Shown: positions 49,140-62,271 of the stretch, in pieces
Layout: each line of letters opens with the position of its first letter
Numbering within the stretch: position 1 is the stretch's first letter
Assembly (NCBI GenBank): GCA_001939145.1
Contig: LSRX01001358.1
Coordinates: 40,376 to 104,375 of the forward strand
Direction of reading: 5' to 3'
Length of the DNA stretch: 64,000 bases
From: Symbiodinium microadriaticum
Lineage: Eukaryota; Sar; Dinophyceae; Suessiales; Symbiodiniaceae
Translations under genes and position numbers: made by a program
The notes under the pieces: model-generated
Database searches by the model: none
Told to the model about the DNA's origin: nothing
Seen by the model: the letters and a program-made list of their open reading frames with translations, nothing else

Positions 49140-50410
49140 CGAGGTTTCGGTCGTCCTCCCGGAAGAACAGCAAATGATCTGCACAGGCTCCCTACTTTCA
49201 TGAGCCAGGGCACGTACAGCGAGGCCCGCTGGCGGTCCTCTCTTGCAGCGCCACACAGAAAGACAACTGGTTCGCGTGATGAATTGCTGCACACTCCGAA
49301 GAACAAAGCCTGGGGGCAGCAACCACCGTCAACCTGGCCTCTGCGGTCTGTCGCGCTACAGCTCAAACGACCACCGCCTCACTTCCATGCAATCTCTGGA
49401 AACTGAATCTTGCGGGCTTGTAGCAACTGGCCTGCATCGTTTTCGGACGCCATGCTTTAGCCCTGCAGGACACAAGCCGCCAACGAGCTGGCCGCTGCTC
49501 TCTCCGTCGGACTTAATGAGTTCTCTCTGGTCTCACTGGCGATGTGAGGGCCTAACACATTCCACTAACCCCGCCCAGGCATCCCCGGGAACATCCCTCT
49601 GCCACTCTTGTACCAAAAACTCCAAGGCCTCTTCTCTCCAAGCGGATGCGCTGGACAGCACGCTGAGACAAAGCAGCTTCGACGGGCACTCTTGCACAAA
49701 ACTCCTTCAATTCAAAACCGAGCAGCCACTCAGATATTCCCAGAAGATCACAGGCCACAGCCGACACAGACGTGCAGTGCCGAAAAGCTGACTCAAACTT
49801 TTGCACGATTCAATTGAACTTCTGTCGAGACCAATCCTGTTCCTCCACATCGGTCGAAACAGTGCACCTACACAGAGAAAGACAATTCCAACTTCTGTCA
49901 CGTTGCACTTGGCAGCAAAGCCCTGGTGAAGTCTGTTTGTACACTGCGCTGCAGGCTGTGAAACCTGCAGCTGAAAGCTCAAAGAAGGGCCTGAAAGCGT
50001 GGAAAACACGAAGCAGGAAGAATCCTTTCCACATGTCTTCATGATTCCAGCTCAGGCGACTCCTTTGGCAGTTTAACCTGACGTGAAACACATCCATCAA
50101 AAGTTATCACCCCACCGACCAGCCCAATCTTGCCTTCTGCACCGTAGAAACACCGTAGAAGTCCAGTTCACATACCACAAACACCATGAAGAAAACCCTG
50201 CTCAGATGACCAATCGAGGCGTCACGGTCGGCCGTGCGGCCTGGCAAGAAGCGAACGTGACTAGGAACCGGTGGGGCGAGCCGGCTTCAAGGCAGAGTTG
50301 ACAACTGCCTCGGCAACATCTGTCTTCTGCTTTCCCTGCATTCTTTCCTCCTTGCACGTTGAGCCCGCTCCGGCCTTCTTCTAGCATTCTAGAATGGCAT
50401 ATTGCTCGCA
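49140..50410. other. No recognised gene
   Basis: Both strands carry medium ORFs without domains. The 182-residue plus-strand ORF at 49243-49791 has the composition of a chance frame. Confidence 0.35.
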
Positions 50411-50416
50411 GATTCG

Positions 50417-50698
50417 TCACACATGCTCACGGTGGTCCTTGAGAGCTTTCAGCGCAGCTCTGAACTTGGCACTGTCGGTTGGCTCTCCGTGCGAGTCAAT
50501 GGCAAAGCGCTCCTGTTGAGCCTGCCATAGAAGTCTGGACAAGGGAGTGCTGGGCCGGGCCCAGCAGCCCCGAATGCGACCACCCTGTATTCTAAAGATA
50601 CACAAGCTTGGTACATCGCTTGGTAGAGCCTCCGAGAAGGTAATGACGGTATAGCTTCCCATGCTTTGTGGCTGACCCTCTGGCTTTACATTGTTCAA
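50417..50698 (-). CDS. Small uncharacterised ORF (93 residues) or terminal exon
   Basis: The ORF starts MNNVKPEGQPQSMGSYTVIT and ends AALKALKDHREHV and a stop. The last third (AQQERFAIDSHGEPTDSAKF) follows a GCAG, so it may be a separate exon joined to something upstream. No domain was recognised. It lies about 0.5 kb downstream of the ABCC stop codon on the same strand. Confidence 0.4.
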   Translation of the reverse strand: MNNVKPEGQPQSMGSYTVITFSEALPSDVPSLCIFRIQGGRIRGCWARPSTPLSRLLWQAQQERFAIDSHGEPTDSAKFRAALKALKDHREHV

Positions 50699-51171
50699 GA
50701 TCCACCTCAGAGGCTCAGTCGCTCAGTCCCTTCGTCAACGCGGAGGTCGCGAGCTGAGCTCGAGACCACGGAGGCAATGCACCGCTGCCCGCGCCAAAGG
50801 CCAAGCACACGGCAAGAATGAGGCCTTGCAGGTATGGCTGAAAGCCTGCAGTGCACATCGAGAAATCCTTGTATGTCTTCTTTCTGAAATCTCCGGGGCC
50901 TCTCATGGCAGCACGTCGCATAAAGCAAGGGGCTCCGAATTTGAACCCTTGAGCCATACTGTGTCCGGTGCGCGGGTTGCCCCACAGAGCAGGTGACGGA
51001 TGGCAACGTGACAAGCAGTTTCTGGTGGCATTTCAAACTTTTGCTGTCGGCCGGCCGGAGGGGGAATCCCATGCCCCGTGATCGAAAATCTGTGGTGCCG
51101 ATTCTGCACCAGTGCTTCGGAGTGGGCGGGGGCTCTTTGTCCCCTGCCGAAAGTGAAACCAGGACAGTGGA

Positions 51172-52830
<1,659 letters not shown>

Positions 52831-52839
52831 CACCTCAGG

Positions 52840-53219
52840 CACAGTTGGAGCTTTCCTCCATGGATGCTGTAACAATTTCACTCTGTACTTGTCCTGGTCT
52901 TCATTGATAGCAATGCCCGAACAGAAGACGATATCAAAAAGTCAGGCGTGGGGAGGAATGTGTGGATCCGTCTTTTCGGCATTCGATATTGATGCTTCTC
53001 TCGCTCGCGTGTCCGCTTGCTTCCTTTCTTGCTGCCGTGGTGTGCTAAACTCTCTGACCTCAGAGGCGCACCCCAACGGCTTTCGGAGCCACTTTGAGGA
53101 ATCCTGGAGTTGACTCCGAATTAGCATTTAACAACATTCTGCTTCGATTCGGATATGGCTCTACTGTAATAAGCCAGACCCGCTGCTCCACAGATATTCC
53201 GAACGAGCATCGAACAAGC

Positions 53220-53262
<43 letters not shown>

Positions 53263-53850
53263 TATCAACATATCGATGCCTGGGTGTTCGAGGCTCTCTG
53301 GTGCCGTGGCACGGGAGCGGCAGGTTATTACGGTGTCATCTATCGATGTCATGAGACTTCATGTCCCCAAGTTCAGCAAGTTACATCAGCATGTCCTTCC
53401 AAGTATGAACAAGACAGAACAAACTTACTTCAATAGCACAGGGATGGACACGCCAATCTAGGCGACATTGCAAGTCCAGCGCTCTGAGCTCCCGACCATC
53501 TGTCCTACAGTCAACACATGGAACCCTGTGTTGACGTAGTTGTTGTTCCCAGTCCGAAGGGTCTGTAAGGGGTAGCTGCCAGCCTTGCTTCTTCTCTTTG
53601 TGGTGTTGCAGGCGGCGCCCTCCAACATGTTGTCGGGCGGGGTATCTGTACGAGGTTTGCGTTGTGAAAGCTGTAGGAGGTTGTGTACGCCACTGTGGAG
53701 GCAAGCTAGGAACAACGGGTAAACACAGCGGGTGCCCCGTGGCTATACACTCTCCTGGTACTCTACCTACAGTAACCCATCCTCACCTGCCTAACCCTGC
53801 CTGCATCCCGAACAGAAACTTGATCCCCCACAGTCACTGCCTCGACCTTC
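52840..53850. other. Non-coding stretch between the ABC transporter and the LINE
   Basis: No exon of the missing transporter half was found. A pure AT dinucleotide run lies at about 53227-53258. Confidence 0.5.
53227..53258. repeat. (AT)n microsatellite
   Basis: Sixteen uninterrupted AT/TA units. It has self-complementary, hairpin-forming potential. Confidence 0.9.
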
Positions 53851-54289
53851 CACTCAACCCTTCACCTCTTCTTGGTCGTGTGCCTCTATGAGGCTACGCC
53901 TCGGAAAAGCAACAACAAACTCTCTCTCTCTCTCCCAGGCTTGGGGCTCGGGGCAGGTCACGCCCCTCCCCCCGCACGCGCACGCGCACCTGCGTGTCCC
54001 GGCAGGTTTCGAAGGTCTCAATGGGGGTTTTTCCCCCATGAGCTCGGCTGTACAGCCTCTACGTTGAAGTGCTTCTCCCTTGTGCAAACAACAAACTCTC
54101 TCTCTCTCTCTCTCTCTTGGGTTTGAGGAAAGGGGTAGGTACTGGTAGGTCAGACGCTCTCTCTCTGTATGTAGGTGACTGCAGCAACCTAGATCCCGAA
54201 GGCGGTTAGAAGCAGGGGAGGGGGGAAAGGGGATGGACCAGCGAGGCGAGTCGCAGCGTGCCGTGACAGCTAGGGGGGAAGAAACCGGG

Positions 54290-55560
54290 ACTAAACAAAG
54301 ACAGTCTGCGGGGCGCCGGGATGCGCCGGGCTTGGGACGAAGCCACAAGCCACGCGAGGTGCTCTGGACCTCCATCTCCAAAACATCAGCGTGGTGCTTG
54401 ACAGCGGCAGTGAGCACCGGACAAGCGCGAGCGACCTGTCTGGAGGCAGCGGTGAGGCATTTGATGGCTGTCGCATACTGCGGGTGGAGCGTAATGTGGT
54501 CAGCCCACACTCGGCCTTTACACCACCAGGAGCAAGAGCTGCGACAGGCAAGAAAGAAAGCTTTGACGACGGAGTCAGGGACTTGGGGCAGCAGAGGCGT
54601 AGCCCAGGTGATCCTTGGGAGCACCAAAGACAGCAGGAGTTGCTCACCCAAGTGTTCGACACTGCCAGCCTGAGGGTCAGCCCGGCACCATTCCTGTCGC
54701 TTCCCCATGTGCTCCACAAGGCCAAGCCGCTGGTCACTCCAAGAGGTGAGCTGAAGCGCTCTGGGCAAGGAAGAACCCGCGTCAGTGAGGGATCTGTCAT
54801 CCATATAGGCGAATGGCAGCGTCTCCATAAGCTGTGTCCAGGGAGCAAGGACATAAGCCAGGAAGTGCGGGGAGCAAGGGTCCCCGGCCGGCAGGCCCGA
54901 GGAAGCTTCGACAACCCTGGGAGGAGGCACAGCGTGGACCATGCAGGCGCGCGGGGCCGACCAAGTGTCTAAAGTACTCTAAAACAGGCTCAGGGGCGCC
55001 CGCAGCACCGGCACACGCAAGCAATGCCGTGGTCAATGCTGTCGAAGGCCTTACGCAAGTCGAGCTCGGCCCCCCGCACACAAGGGGTCTGCAGCCATGC
55101 CGTGGTAGCATCAATCGTGCTACAGCCCGAAACACCACAGAACTGCCCGTCCGGGACCGCGGGAAAACCACGAAGCATGGCCCGATTCCATGCCCGAACG
55201 AGAGTGCTAGCAATGGCAATTGGGCGAGTAGCAGCCTCACATCTCTTGGGAATGCCCACGACACGCCAAAAGAAAAGAAGCGGCTCCGACACTTTTGCAC
55301 AGGCTCAGAGCGGGGAGCCTTCAGCAGGGAAACGAAAATCCTCACGAGATCGTCGGCGAGACAGGGACAAGCGCGCATGAGGCCTTTGAGCTCGCTGGCA
55401 GACCAGCCGTCAAAACCAGCGCTGCCAGAGCAGGTTGCAATGGCTTGCATCAGCTGCTCAGCTGAGGGGGGCTGGAAAGCCGACACACTAGGAGCAGGGT
55501 CGAGACCAGCAGCACTGGCGACGTCGTCCCACGCCTCTTGAGGGGCAGGGTGGGTTTTAG
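54290..55560 (-). pseudogene. Reverse transcriptase domain of the LINE, split over three frames
   Basis: Fingers motif GSAGFDGWSASELKGL lies in one frame. RPIAIASTLVRAWNRAM and the catalytic motif ELDLRKAFDSIDH follow in a second. ALLACAGAAGAPEPVLEYF returns to the first. SSGLPAGDPCSPHFLAYVL and the active-site FAYMDD follow in the third, with a thumb-like region after it. The Asp residues of the catalytic triad are kept, but frameshifts near 55310, near 55000 and near 54960 break the protein. Such enzymes copy element RNA at the nicked target. Confidence 0.85.
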
Positions 55561-56189
55561 TCCAAAGATTTTCCCACTCCTCAGTCATGGTGGCAGAGTT
55601 AAGGTTTGGGTCAGGAGGTTCGCAAAGCTTAAGGGCCTTAGCACCGGCCTTAACGGCGGACGCCGAGGAAGTCCAGAACTGCCGCCTCCATCGCTTGCAG
55701 CTTTCGTTTTGGAGCCGCTTGGCTTCGGTCTGCACAGCAGCACTAGCGACGCTGATGGCCTCAGCCTGATTGGCGGGAAGGTTGGCATGCCCGACCAAGA
55801 CAGTCCAGTGCCGAACCTGCGAAGCACTCAACGGAGAGCTGCCATGATGGGAAACTTGCCTTTCGACAGCAGCCCTGTGCAACCTCTTCCAGCGGCGAAG
55901 CAGCACGGACTCACCGGGTCTCAAAGACGAAACCGAGGCGACGGAACGAGACAAAGGCACGGAGCCTTTGGGACGTTCAGCAGGTCTGTCGCAGGAAGCG
56001 AGACCGAGGCGCACTGCCTCGTTGCACACCTTTTCAGCTTTGCAGTGCCAGCCTTCCAGAGAGGCAAAAGGGTCGTCCGCCGTGAGGGTGTTCTCCCGCG
56101 TAACTTGCTGTAGCTGTTGAACTTGCTCAGGCGAGGGGAGCTTGTGCCAAGTGAAAGTAGCACACCTGCGAAAACGAAGTTCCGACGCA

Positions 56190-56860
56190 GAACCGGGAGG
56201 CTTAGCTGCATCACGGCACTGGGCACCAGGCAAGACACACTGGTAGCAGACAGCCTTGTGGTGAGGCACACCAGGCACAGGGCGGCAGGAAATGGTGGCC
56301 GTTTCAAGAGGGATACCGTAGAAGCCGAAAGCACGAGTAGGGGCAGCCCAGTCAGACACCTGCACGCTGTGCACCACAGGAGAGAGGGTACCGCCCAAGG
56401 CCAAGGCTAAGTCACCGTAGGCAGCTCTGTAGTTAAAGTCGCCGACGATCAAGCAAGGCTTCCGCAGCTCCAAGTGGAGCGCAGGGTGCAAGAGACAGTC
56501 GGCAAATCCAGCCGAGACGCATGCCCGTAAAAGCTAACAACGGCCAAGTCAGCAAACACTCGCCCACAAGCACAGTGGGCTTCTTCGGCAGGGAGAGCAA
56601 ACTGCATCGGAGCAGACTTGTCTTTGCGCCGCCTTGTCTCACACTGTTGGCCCGCTGGACAGGAGGAGGAGGGCTGAAGGAGGCCTGCCATGCCCCACTG
56701 ACGGGCTAGGGCATACGCCCAAGTAGGGCTACCACGGTGACGGGTCTCCTGCAAGGAGATGTAGTCAGCGCCAACACGCTTCGCTTCACGCAAGGCTTCC
56801 AGAAGCCTGTCCTTGGTCAAGCAAGTAATGTTAAGAGTAAGAAACCCAGTAGTAGCAGCG
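56190..56860 (-). pseudogene. APE-type endonuclease domain of the LINE
   Basis: The start reads LNITCLTKDRLLEALREA and then YISLQETRH, with the metal-binding Glu. After a frame change near 56470 comes the motif CLIVGDFNYRA, with the Asn of the active site. The final conserved SDH appears altered: the matching position reads VPHHKAV. The enzyme would nick target DNA to prime reverse transcription, but the frameshift and the changed motif suggest loss of activity. Confidence 0.75.
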
Positions 56861-56924
56861 GCAGCAGCAGGGACAGGCTGCGCGCCCCCCAGCAGCGGCC
56901 GGCCCGGGCAAGAGTGGCCTAGTC

Positions 56925-57930
56925 ACGACGCCTTGGGAGCCTGAGCCTGTTTGGCCTTCCTTTTGAGAGCAGCGCGCTGGAGGCTGGCTAGACCCGCAGG
57001 GGTCTTCTGCCACCTATCGATCTTAAGCATTTGCTGCTGATGGAAGGCGTCCGCAAACTCGGTACCTCGAGTCTTGACGTGCCAGTCGTGCACAGACACC
57101 TGTGACGGCCTCAGCTTGCAAGGGGACCGGCGGAACTCTTGCAGGGTGGCAGCGCGACCACAACGCTGGCAGGGTACTTGGTGTGCTTGTGTGGGCCACC
57201 TGGGAGCTCGGCGCAAACCACAAACGGAACATCCTCAACCGGCACACATGCCGAAGCCTGCCACTTTTTGGCCTTAAGACCCGCGACGAACTTGTTGTAA
57301 GACTAAAGGGCAAGCCTGCGTCTGGTTTCGGGATCAAGCATGTTCGTCAACGCGACACGCCTCCGAACCAAGTGGGAAGCAGCAGAGGGCGGCGCGGTTC
57401 CTTGACAGGCTTTCCAGTGAGTCTGGGCACTGCGCCTCACAGCGGAGCGGTTTTCAAGGTTGCTCGGCTTCCAGCCGCAAGGGCAATGGAACAGGTCGCC
57501 AACCCGGTAAGGCTCATCTCTGAAGTCTTCAGGAGAGAGCTGCTTCTTGGGTCTTTGGGCGGCAGTAAGGCCAAGCAGCTCAGCCATGTAGAGCATTTGC
57601 TGCCAGCGACCGAGGCGGCTCTAGTGCTCGAAGTCTTGCCCAACCCCAGGGCCTTGGCGACGGTGGCAGACGACAGGGCAGGCTTTGAGTGAGGCTTGGA
57701 GGCAGAGGCAGCACTGGCACTGGTGGTCTTAACGCTTTTAAGCGCTTTAGCAGTGGAGGCTTTCGAAGAGCCTTTCGTAGAGGCAGAGCTGGGCTTGACA
57801 AGGCCCAACAGGCGACGGCAGGAGGAGCTAGAGACACTGTTGGTTTTACCGGCTCCAGCCGAAGGGTCGTCAGAGTTCAGCGCTGGGGGAGTAGGGTCCT
57901 CGCAAGCGCGCACAGCTTGGTTCGGCACAA
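56925..57930 (-). pseudogene. LINE linker with Cys/His clusters, frameshifted
   Basis: A Ser/Ala/Lys-rich low-complexity segment (57640-57930) is followed by FHCPCGWKPSNL and THWKAC, which give a C-x-C...H-x3-C pattern like a zinc-binding finger. A second cluster reads VPCQRCGRAATLQEF. These may be nucleic-acid-binding fingers. The pieces occupy different frames. Confidence 0.55.
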
Positions 57931-57935
57931 GACGG

Positions 57936-58910
57936 TCAAGAGCCCAGTCGTTGCCTTAAGCCAGGTGTATAGTGCTGATTGCAGAGCCGCAACCAGATCA
58001 CAGCAGGATTAGTGCAGTTTTTCTGTTTCCTGGCTCGCGGCGGCCCGACAATGTACAAAAGCCATTTGGACAGTTGAGAGCTCCAAGTCCAAATCCGAAA
58101 CTGACAGTGCAAGGAGCAAGCCAAGGCGTGAAGGCTGACAGCGTTGGCCCACACGCCTGCGGTTGACGTGTCTTTGGCGAAACCTTCAACTCCAGAAGGG
58201 CAAGCATGGGCAAGCGTCAGCGCACTTTTCAGGCTGCTTCCGCAACTCGTTTCCGCTTGACAGCGCAAGTAGCCCTGCAGGCGACCTTTAGCCGCGAGGT
58301 CCTGGGGCTTCGGGGTGGACTTGGAGTGAGCCGCCATCGCAGTAGCGACGGCGAGGTAGGCACAGGCGGCACAGTCACCACCTGCCCCGCATTCAGTGTC
58401 CTCGAAGTGAGCGTTGCCAGGCAGCAACGTGACAGCGTCAGGTGCGTGCGCACGCTTCTTAGAGGCGACGCCGGCAGACTCGAGCTGGGGCTGCTCATTC
58501 ATGATCTGATCGCCGCCCGCATCAGTAGCACTAGTAGCAGTGGGCTTGGGAGTCGGCTTAGCAGGGGTGGAGACAGCTGAGCTACCCCACTGGGGGGCCG
58601 CAGTGGAGGGGCAGCTCTCGTTCTTTTGCTTTTCTGGGAGGCAGCGGCAACACAGATGCCAGACTCGTACACAGCCGTACCGGACTGGGCATCGGGCCAA
58701 GCTCTAAAGTACCAGGCACAGGACGCAGCTCGGCTAACCTGGGCAACTTTGGAAAAGCCGTGAGCGGACAACCATTCGAGGGCGTCCTCTGGCATCCAGT
58801 CCTCAGGAGCACCGGTGTGGGACCAGCGTGGCGAGATGCCCCCTTCAACAGCCTTGTAGACCACTTGACCCTTATAATTGTTGACGTGAGCTCTTTCGAA
58901 ATGACCACGA
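57936..58910 (-). pseudogene. OTU-like cysteine protease region of the LINE
   Basis: The first part, in one frame, reads WSHTGAPEDWMPEDALEWL and AWYFRAWPDAQSG. In another frame follow DTECGAGGDCAACAYLAVAT, with a candidate catalytic Cys after the Gly-Asp; then GVWANAVSLHALACSLHCQF; and IWLRLCNQHYTPG, with the likely catalytic His. OTU proteases remove ubiquitin. In these elements the domain's role is unknown to me; protection of the element's proteins from degradation is one idea. The frame ends at a stop at 57936, and the next piece continues in a different frame. Confidence 0.7.
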
Positions 58911-58929
58911 TTTTAAGGGTCATGTCAAA

Positions 58930-59757
58930 TGACCCTTAAACCCGGCGGCTGCCTGCCAGGAAAAACAATTCGTGCACGGATCGACCACTGGGTGTGTAAA
59001 TGTGCTGCTGCCGATCTGATCAAAGCAGTTTAAAGGAAAACTGTCATTGCCTGAGTCTCATGATGCTCATATATTTTTGGAAAAATGCTTCATGATGCTT
59101 CGTGTGTATAGATTGTACAGCCAGCTTCTCATCGAGTTTCACCCATGTTGTGCGGTAGGAAAAAATTTAAAGGGTATATAAAACTAACCCGAATACATAT
59201 AGGAAACCATACTATTATTACATGTTGTAGGATGAACCAGGATTCCACACACAAAACATGCCAGATCTGAAGCTGAAATGCATTGGCTGAGACCGAGAGG
59301 TATGCTGAGTGTGTGTGCATGGGTGTGTGTATGTGCGCACAGAATTGCCTGTCGATGTGAGTGCATGCATTACAGCTGCCTGTGCAGAGTCAGCCGATCG
59401 GTTTTGTAAGTCAAGCTTTGAAGCGGTGCTGTGCCATGGACGTTTGTCCTCATCGGCGATGCAAGCAGTCAGTGCAGGCCGGACAAGGGTCTGCAATCGG
59501 TCAAGAATTTTATTCCTGGTGGTCCCCGAAGATTGTGCAAAATAAGTCTTGAGCAGGATGGGAGATGAATGCCTAGACCAGCTTCATACAAGCCGAAGCT
59601 ATCCTGGCTTCTGGATGAATGTGCTGGTGCGCCCTCCCCTTGTCCCTGCATTGCGGTGTGCAAATCATTGTGGTGAGTTAACAGTCTTCATGCATTGTGC
59701 AATTGCATGGTTCACTTGATCAAGCGAAGCTCTCGTGCTGAAGGCACTTTTAGGGCC
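58930..59757. other. Strand-switch region, no gene recognised
   Basis: Genes to the left read leftward and genes to the right read rightward, so this roughly 0.8 kb segment is a divergent junction. It contains an A/T-rich stretch at about 59050-59230 and a short TG-rich part near 59310-59335. A promoter for the plus-strand gene may lie here, but no clear motif was seen. Confidence 0.5.
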
Positions 59758-61653
59758 ATGGCTGCTTCGAAAATCCCAGAAAAGGTGGACTTTAACCCCG
59801 GTAAAGAAGCTCAAGCTTTGGCACGAGAGTTTGCTCGGGAGCCTTCGCTTTGTGTCGTTTCTTTTCTGCACGTATACACTGCATTGAATTGAATGAGATG
59901 GATTATCCAAGTAAATGTGTGGTTCAACAGTCTCAGGCAGGGCTGAACTTTCTGGTGGACTCCTCGGGCAAGTTGCTGACAAAAAAGCACCATGTAACGA
60001 AGAAGGATGTGGCGGCGAACCCCAGAGCCACCGGGCTCCAAAATCTAGCCCCAAACGGCCCTAAACCCTAAACCCTAAACCCTAAACCTTAAACCGAATT
60101 CTAAATCTGGTATGAGGTTATCGCAGCGGCGGTTCGGGGAAGGAAGCCCGGTCGGCGCAGACAATCTGCGTACATCTACATGGATGCTATTTTGTACTTC
60201 TACAACGAGAATCGTTTGTTGCCCCGTGGCATCACCATAACGGCCCCTTCGATACAAGACTGGGCATGCAAAGTCGGCGGGGCCGTTAGAAAACTTGTGT
60301 CTTGTTCGATCAGCAATATAGTGTTTCTTGTGTGGCTGGGCTATTTGGTAGCTATACATAAATTGCTACTAATAAAATTTTGGTTGGCCTTGCAGGTTTC
60401 CAAGTTTCGACACTTGGCCCAGCGAGCCCGTTCTTCTCACCAGGCTCAGCTTCGGCAACTGAAGGATGAGCTTCAGGAGTTCTTGAATGGTGCTGTCTTT
60501 CGGCATGGTATGTTGAAAACATGTTAACATACCTTGCAACCATTTACACAGAATAATGTTCCGGGAAATATCTAGAAATATGCGACTGAGGCTTCGGATT
60601 CGGATTCGGAAGAGCTTTCAGAGCCGGAAGATGAGATGTCCATGCTAGAGACACTGGCCGAGCACGAGTCGGAGGTCGGCAAAGCCGTGGCATGACTTAA
60701 CTCATATCGATCAGCCTTTTCGTTCGGTAGATTCCGATGTTTAGCAGGAGAGTGCTTTTGTTGCCAAGGACAAACCTGTGGAGGATTCCAAACCAGCTTT
60801 ATCTGGCAAGATGCAGACCCTTGACTACATAGTTATACGTACAAACTTGGGCACTCCATCCTTGGTACGCGCATTCCCTTCTTTTCTTCCCGCCGATGCA
60901 GGATGGTTCTCGCCAAGCTCCAGAAGACCGCTCGTTCTGAGCGGGAGAACCTTCCGGCCGAGGAGGATGAGGGATCTGAATCTCAGGTGGAGGTTGAGGT
61001 CAAGCGAGCCAAGAATCCCAAGAAAGACAAGACCACTGCCAAGCAAACCATCCCTCATGCTGTTCCTGGAAGCATTTCGGAATTGTCATTTGTGATCTTA
61101 GGTTCGTTAACACTCGGGGCTAGGTAGATTCCAGGTAGATTGCTATGCTTTGGGATGAGGTGCTCGACAGTCTGCAGACCTTGCTCAACAAAGAGGCCCC
61201 GAAGCCCGTCCTACCGAGTGACCAGCTCCGAGGCAGCAACAATTTTGTGATGGTATTTGTGGTATATAGAAGGTAGACTTGCATGACTTGCCTAGGTGGG
61301 CTGGTGCGGATGATGCCGATATTGGTGAAGACAATGCTGATCCGAATGCTGGTGGCTCTCACAAACCCAAGAAGAACAAACTTCTCAAAAAAAACACAAA
61401 AACGGCGAACAAGAAGAAGGAGAAGGAGGCTAAGAATAAGATGGAGAAGGAGCCTAAGAGTAAGAAGGTCTCGGCTGTGAGTTTGTACAAGCCAGGAGAG
61501 TATAAGCAAGCCCGGCTGGATTACATGAGCGATCTCAAGGAGCAGGGATGGTCTCATGCAGAGGCCATTGCAGAATGGAATGCCTCCACGGAGAGGGCCG
61601 ATTTGCTGGCTGGCCTTTCACATAGTGAACTGAAGCGTCGGCGATTTATTTAG
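59758..61653 (+). CDS. Lys-rich protein of unknown function ending SELKRRRF, multi-exon
   Basis: Plus-strand exons. A possible start at 59758 reads MAASKIPEKVDFNPGKEAQA. Next is about 59938-60007 (AGLNFLVDSSGKLLTKKHHV, then TKKD). About 60117-60290 reads VIAAAVRGRKPGRRRQ and AILYFYNENRLLPRG. About 60392-60508 reads VSKFRHLAQRARSSHQAQLR. About 60580-60693 is acidic (SDSDSEELSEPEDEMS). About 60740-60830 reads SAFVAKDKPVEDSKPALSG, and about 60903-61090 reads MVLAKLQKTARSEREN. About 61139-61255 reads IAMLWDEVLDSLQTLLN. The last exon, about 61272-61653, has a long Lys run and then EYKQARLDYMSDLKEQGWSH and LLAGLSHSELKRRRFI. I remember this C-terminal pattern from other dinoflagellate predicted proteins but know no function. 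Basic and acidic blocks suggest a nuclear protein. Confidence 0.6.
60058..60096 (+). repeat. Telomere-type repeat array (CCCTAAA)n, intronic
   Basis: Four consecutive CCCTAAA units followed by variants (CCTTAAA). It lies between two exons of the plus-strand gene, within an intron bounded by GGAT|GTGGCG and TGAG|GTTATC. TTTAGGG is the plant-type telomere unit, also reported for dinoflagellates. Confidence 0.9.
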
Positions 61654-62265
61654 GCTTTAGCTTGTTTAATTATGTTTGCAGCATGAACTGTGCGTATTCG
61701 CATGGAGACTGCATGATCATGATCCTAGCGGTCCTAGCGGTTGCAGATCTTTGCAACGAATCTACTGTATGCGATGGTCCTGAGAAAACGTTGCCTGAGG
61801 ATCTGTGCTGAATGAGGCTTGAGTGCAGTGTGCAGATTGTGCTCCATGTTCTTGAGCTTTGCTTGATGTGTATATGTGTGCATGCAGTACCCAGTATTGG
61901 CTTTTAACGAGAAGTACTTCATCATGATGTTCATGTGTATGTGACTACGAGCTAGAAGCTGTCAGCTTCGATAAGCTTGGAGAAATCACTAACATACCGC
62001 AGAAATCCTCTGAATATCTGAATTTACCCCTATATCTCTAAACCCTAAAAGCCCCGAGCCCTAAACCCAAACTAAACCCTAAATCCAGTGATCATGGTCG
62101 TGGCCGAGCTTTTACACTGGGGGGCCCCATTGCCCCTGATTCTCTGCCTTGTTCTGCTGGGCTCCCACAAGAAAGCAATCCATGAAGAGGACCCAGTATA
62201 GTTGCTACCGCCGAACCTATCAATGCCTAGCCTTAAATTTGCCCCTGTGCCCGCCAACTAATTTC
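61654..62265. other. Intergenic stretch with telomere-type repeats
   Basis: No exon was recognised, though the 5' exons of the methyltransferase-like gene may be here. The AT content is high. Confidence 0.4.
62034..62090 (+). repeat. Degenerate CCCTAAA repeats
   Basis: Several CCCTAAA units mixed with AAACTAAACCC-type variants and a CCCCGAG interruption. Confidence 0.85.
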
Positions 62266-62271
62266 CGCAGG

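Larger units (their letters stand above)
53860..58920 (-). mobile_element. LINE-like non-LTR retrotransposon with OTU-like domain, degenerate
   Basis: Read on the minus strand the element has, in order, an N-terminal region with WMPEDALEWLSAHGF, an OTU-protease-like domain, a Cys/His linker, an APE-type endonuclease and a reverse transcriptase. This order matches a retrotransposon family I remember as abundant in Symbiodiniaceae. Coding segments switch among all three frames at least five times, so the copy cannot make the full protein. The 3' part contains two CT tracts (about 53921-53936 and 54096-54116) and a Pro/Arg-like GC-rich stretch. Neither target-site duplications nor exact ends could be determined. 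Confidence 0.85.

Noticed and set aside
53860..54120. C-terminal extension of the LINE protein rich in ERERE
   Set aside because: It is a translation of GA/CT microsatellites and GC-rich low-complexity DNA, so probably not a protein domain.
60058..60096. True chromosome end
   Set aside because: The array is only about 40 bases and lies between two exons of one gene, with unique sequence on both sides.
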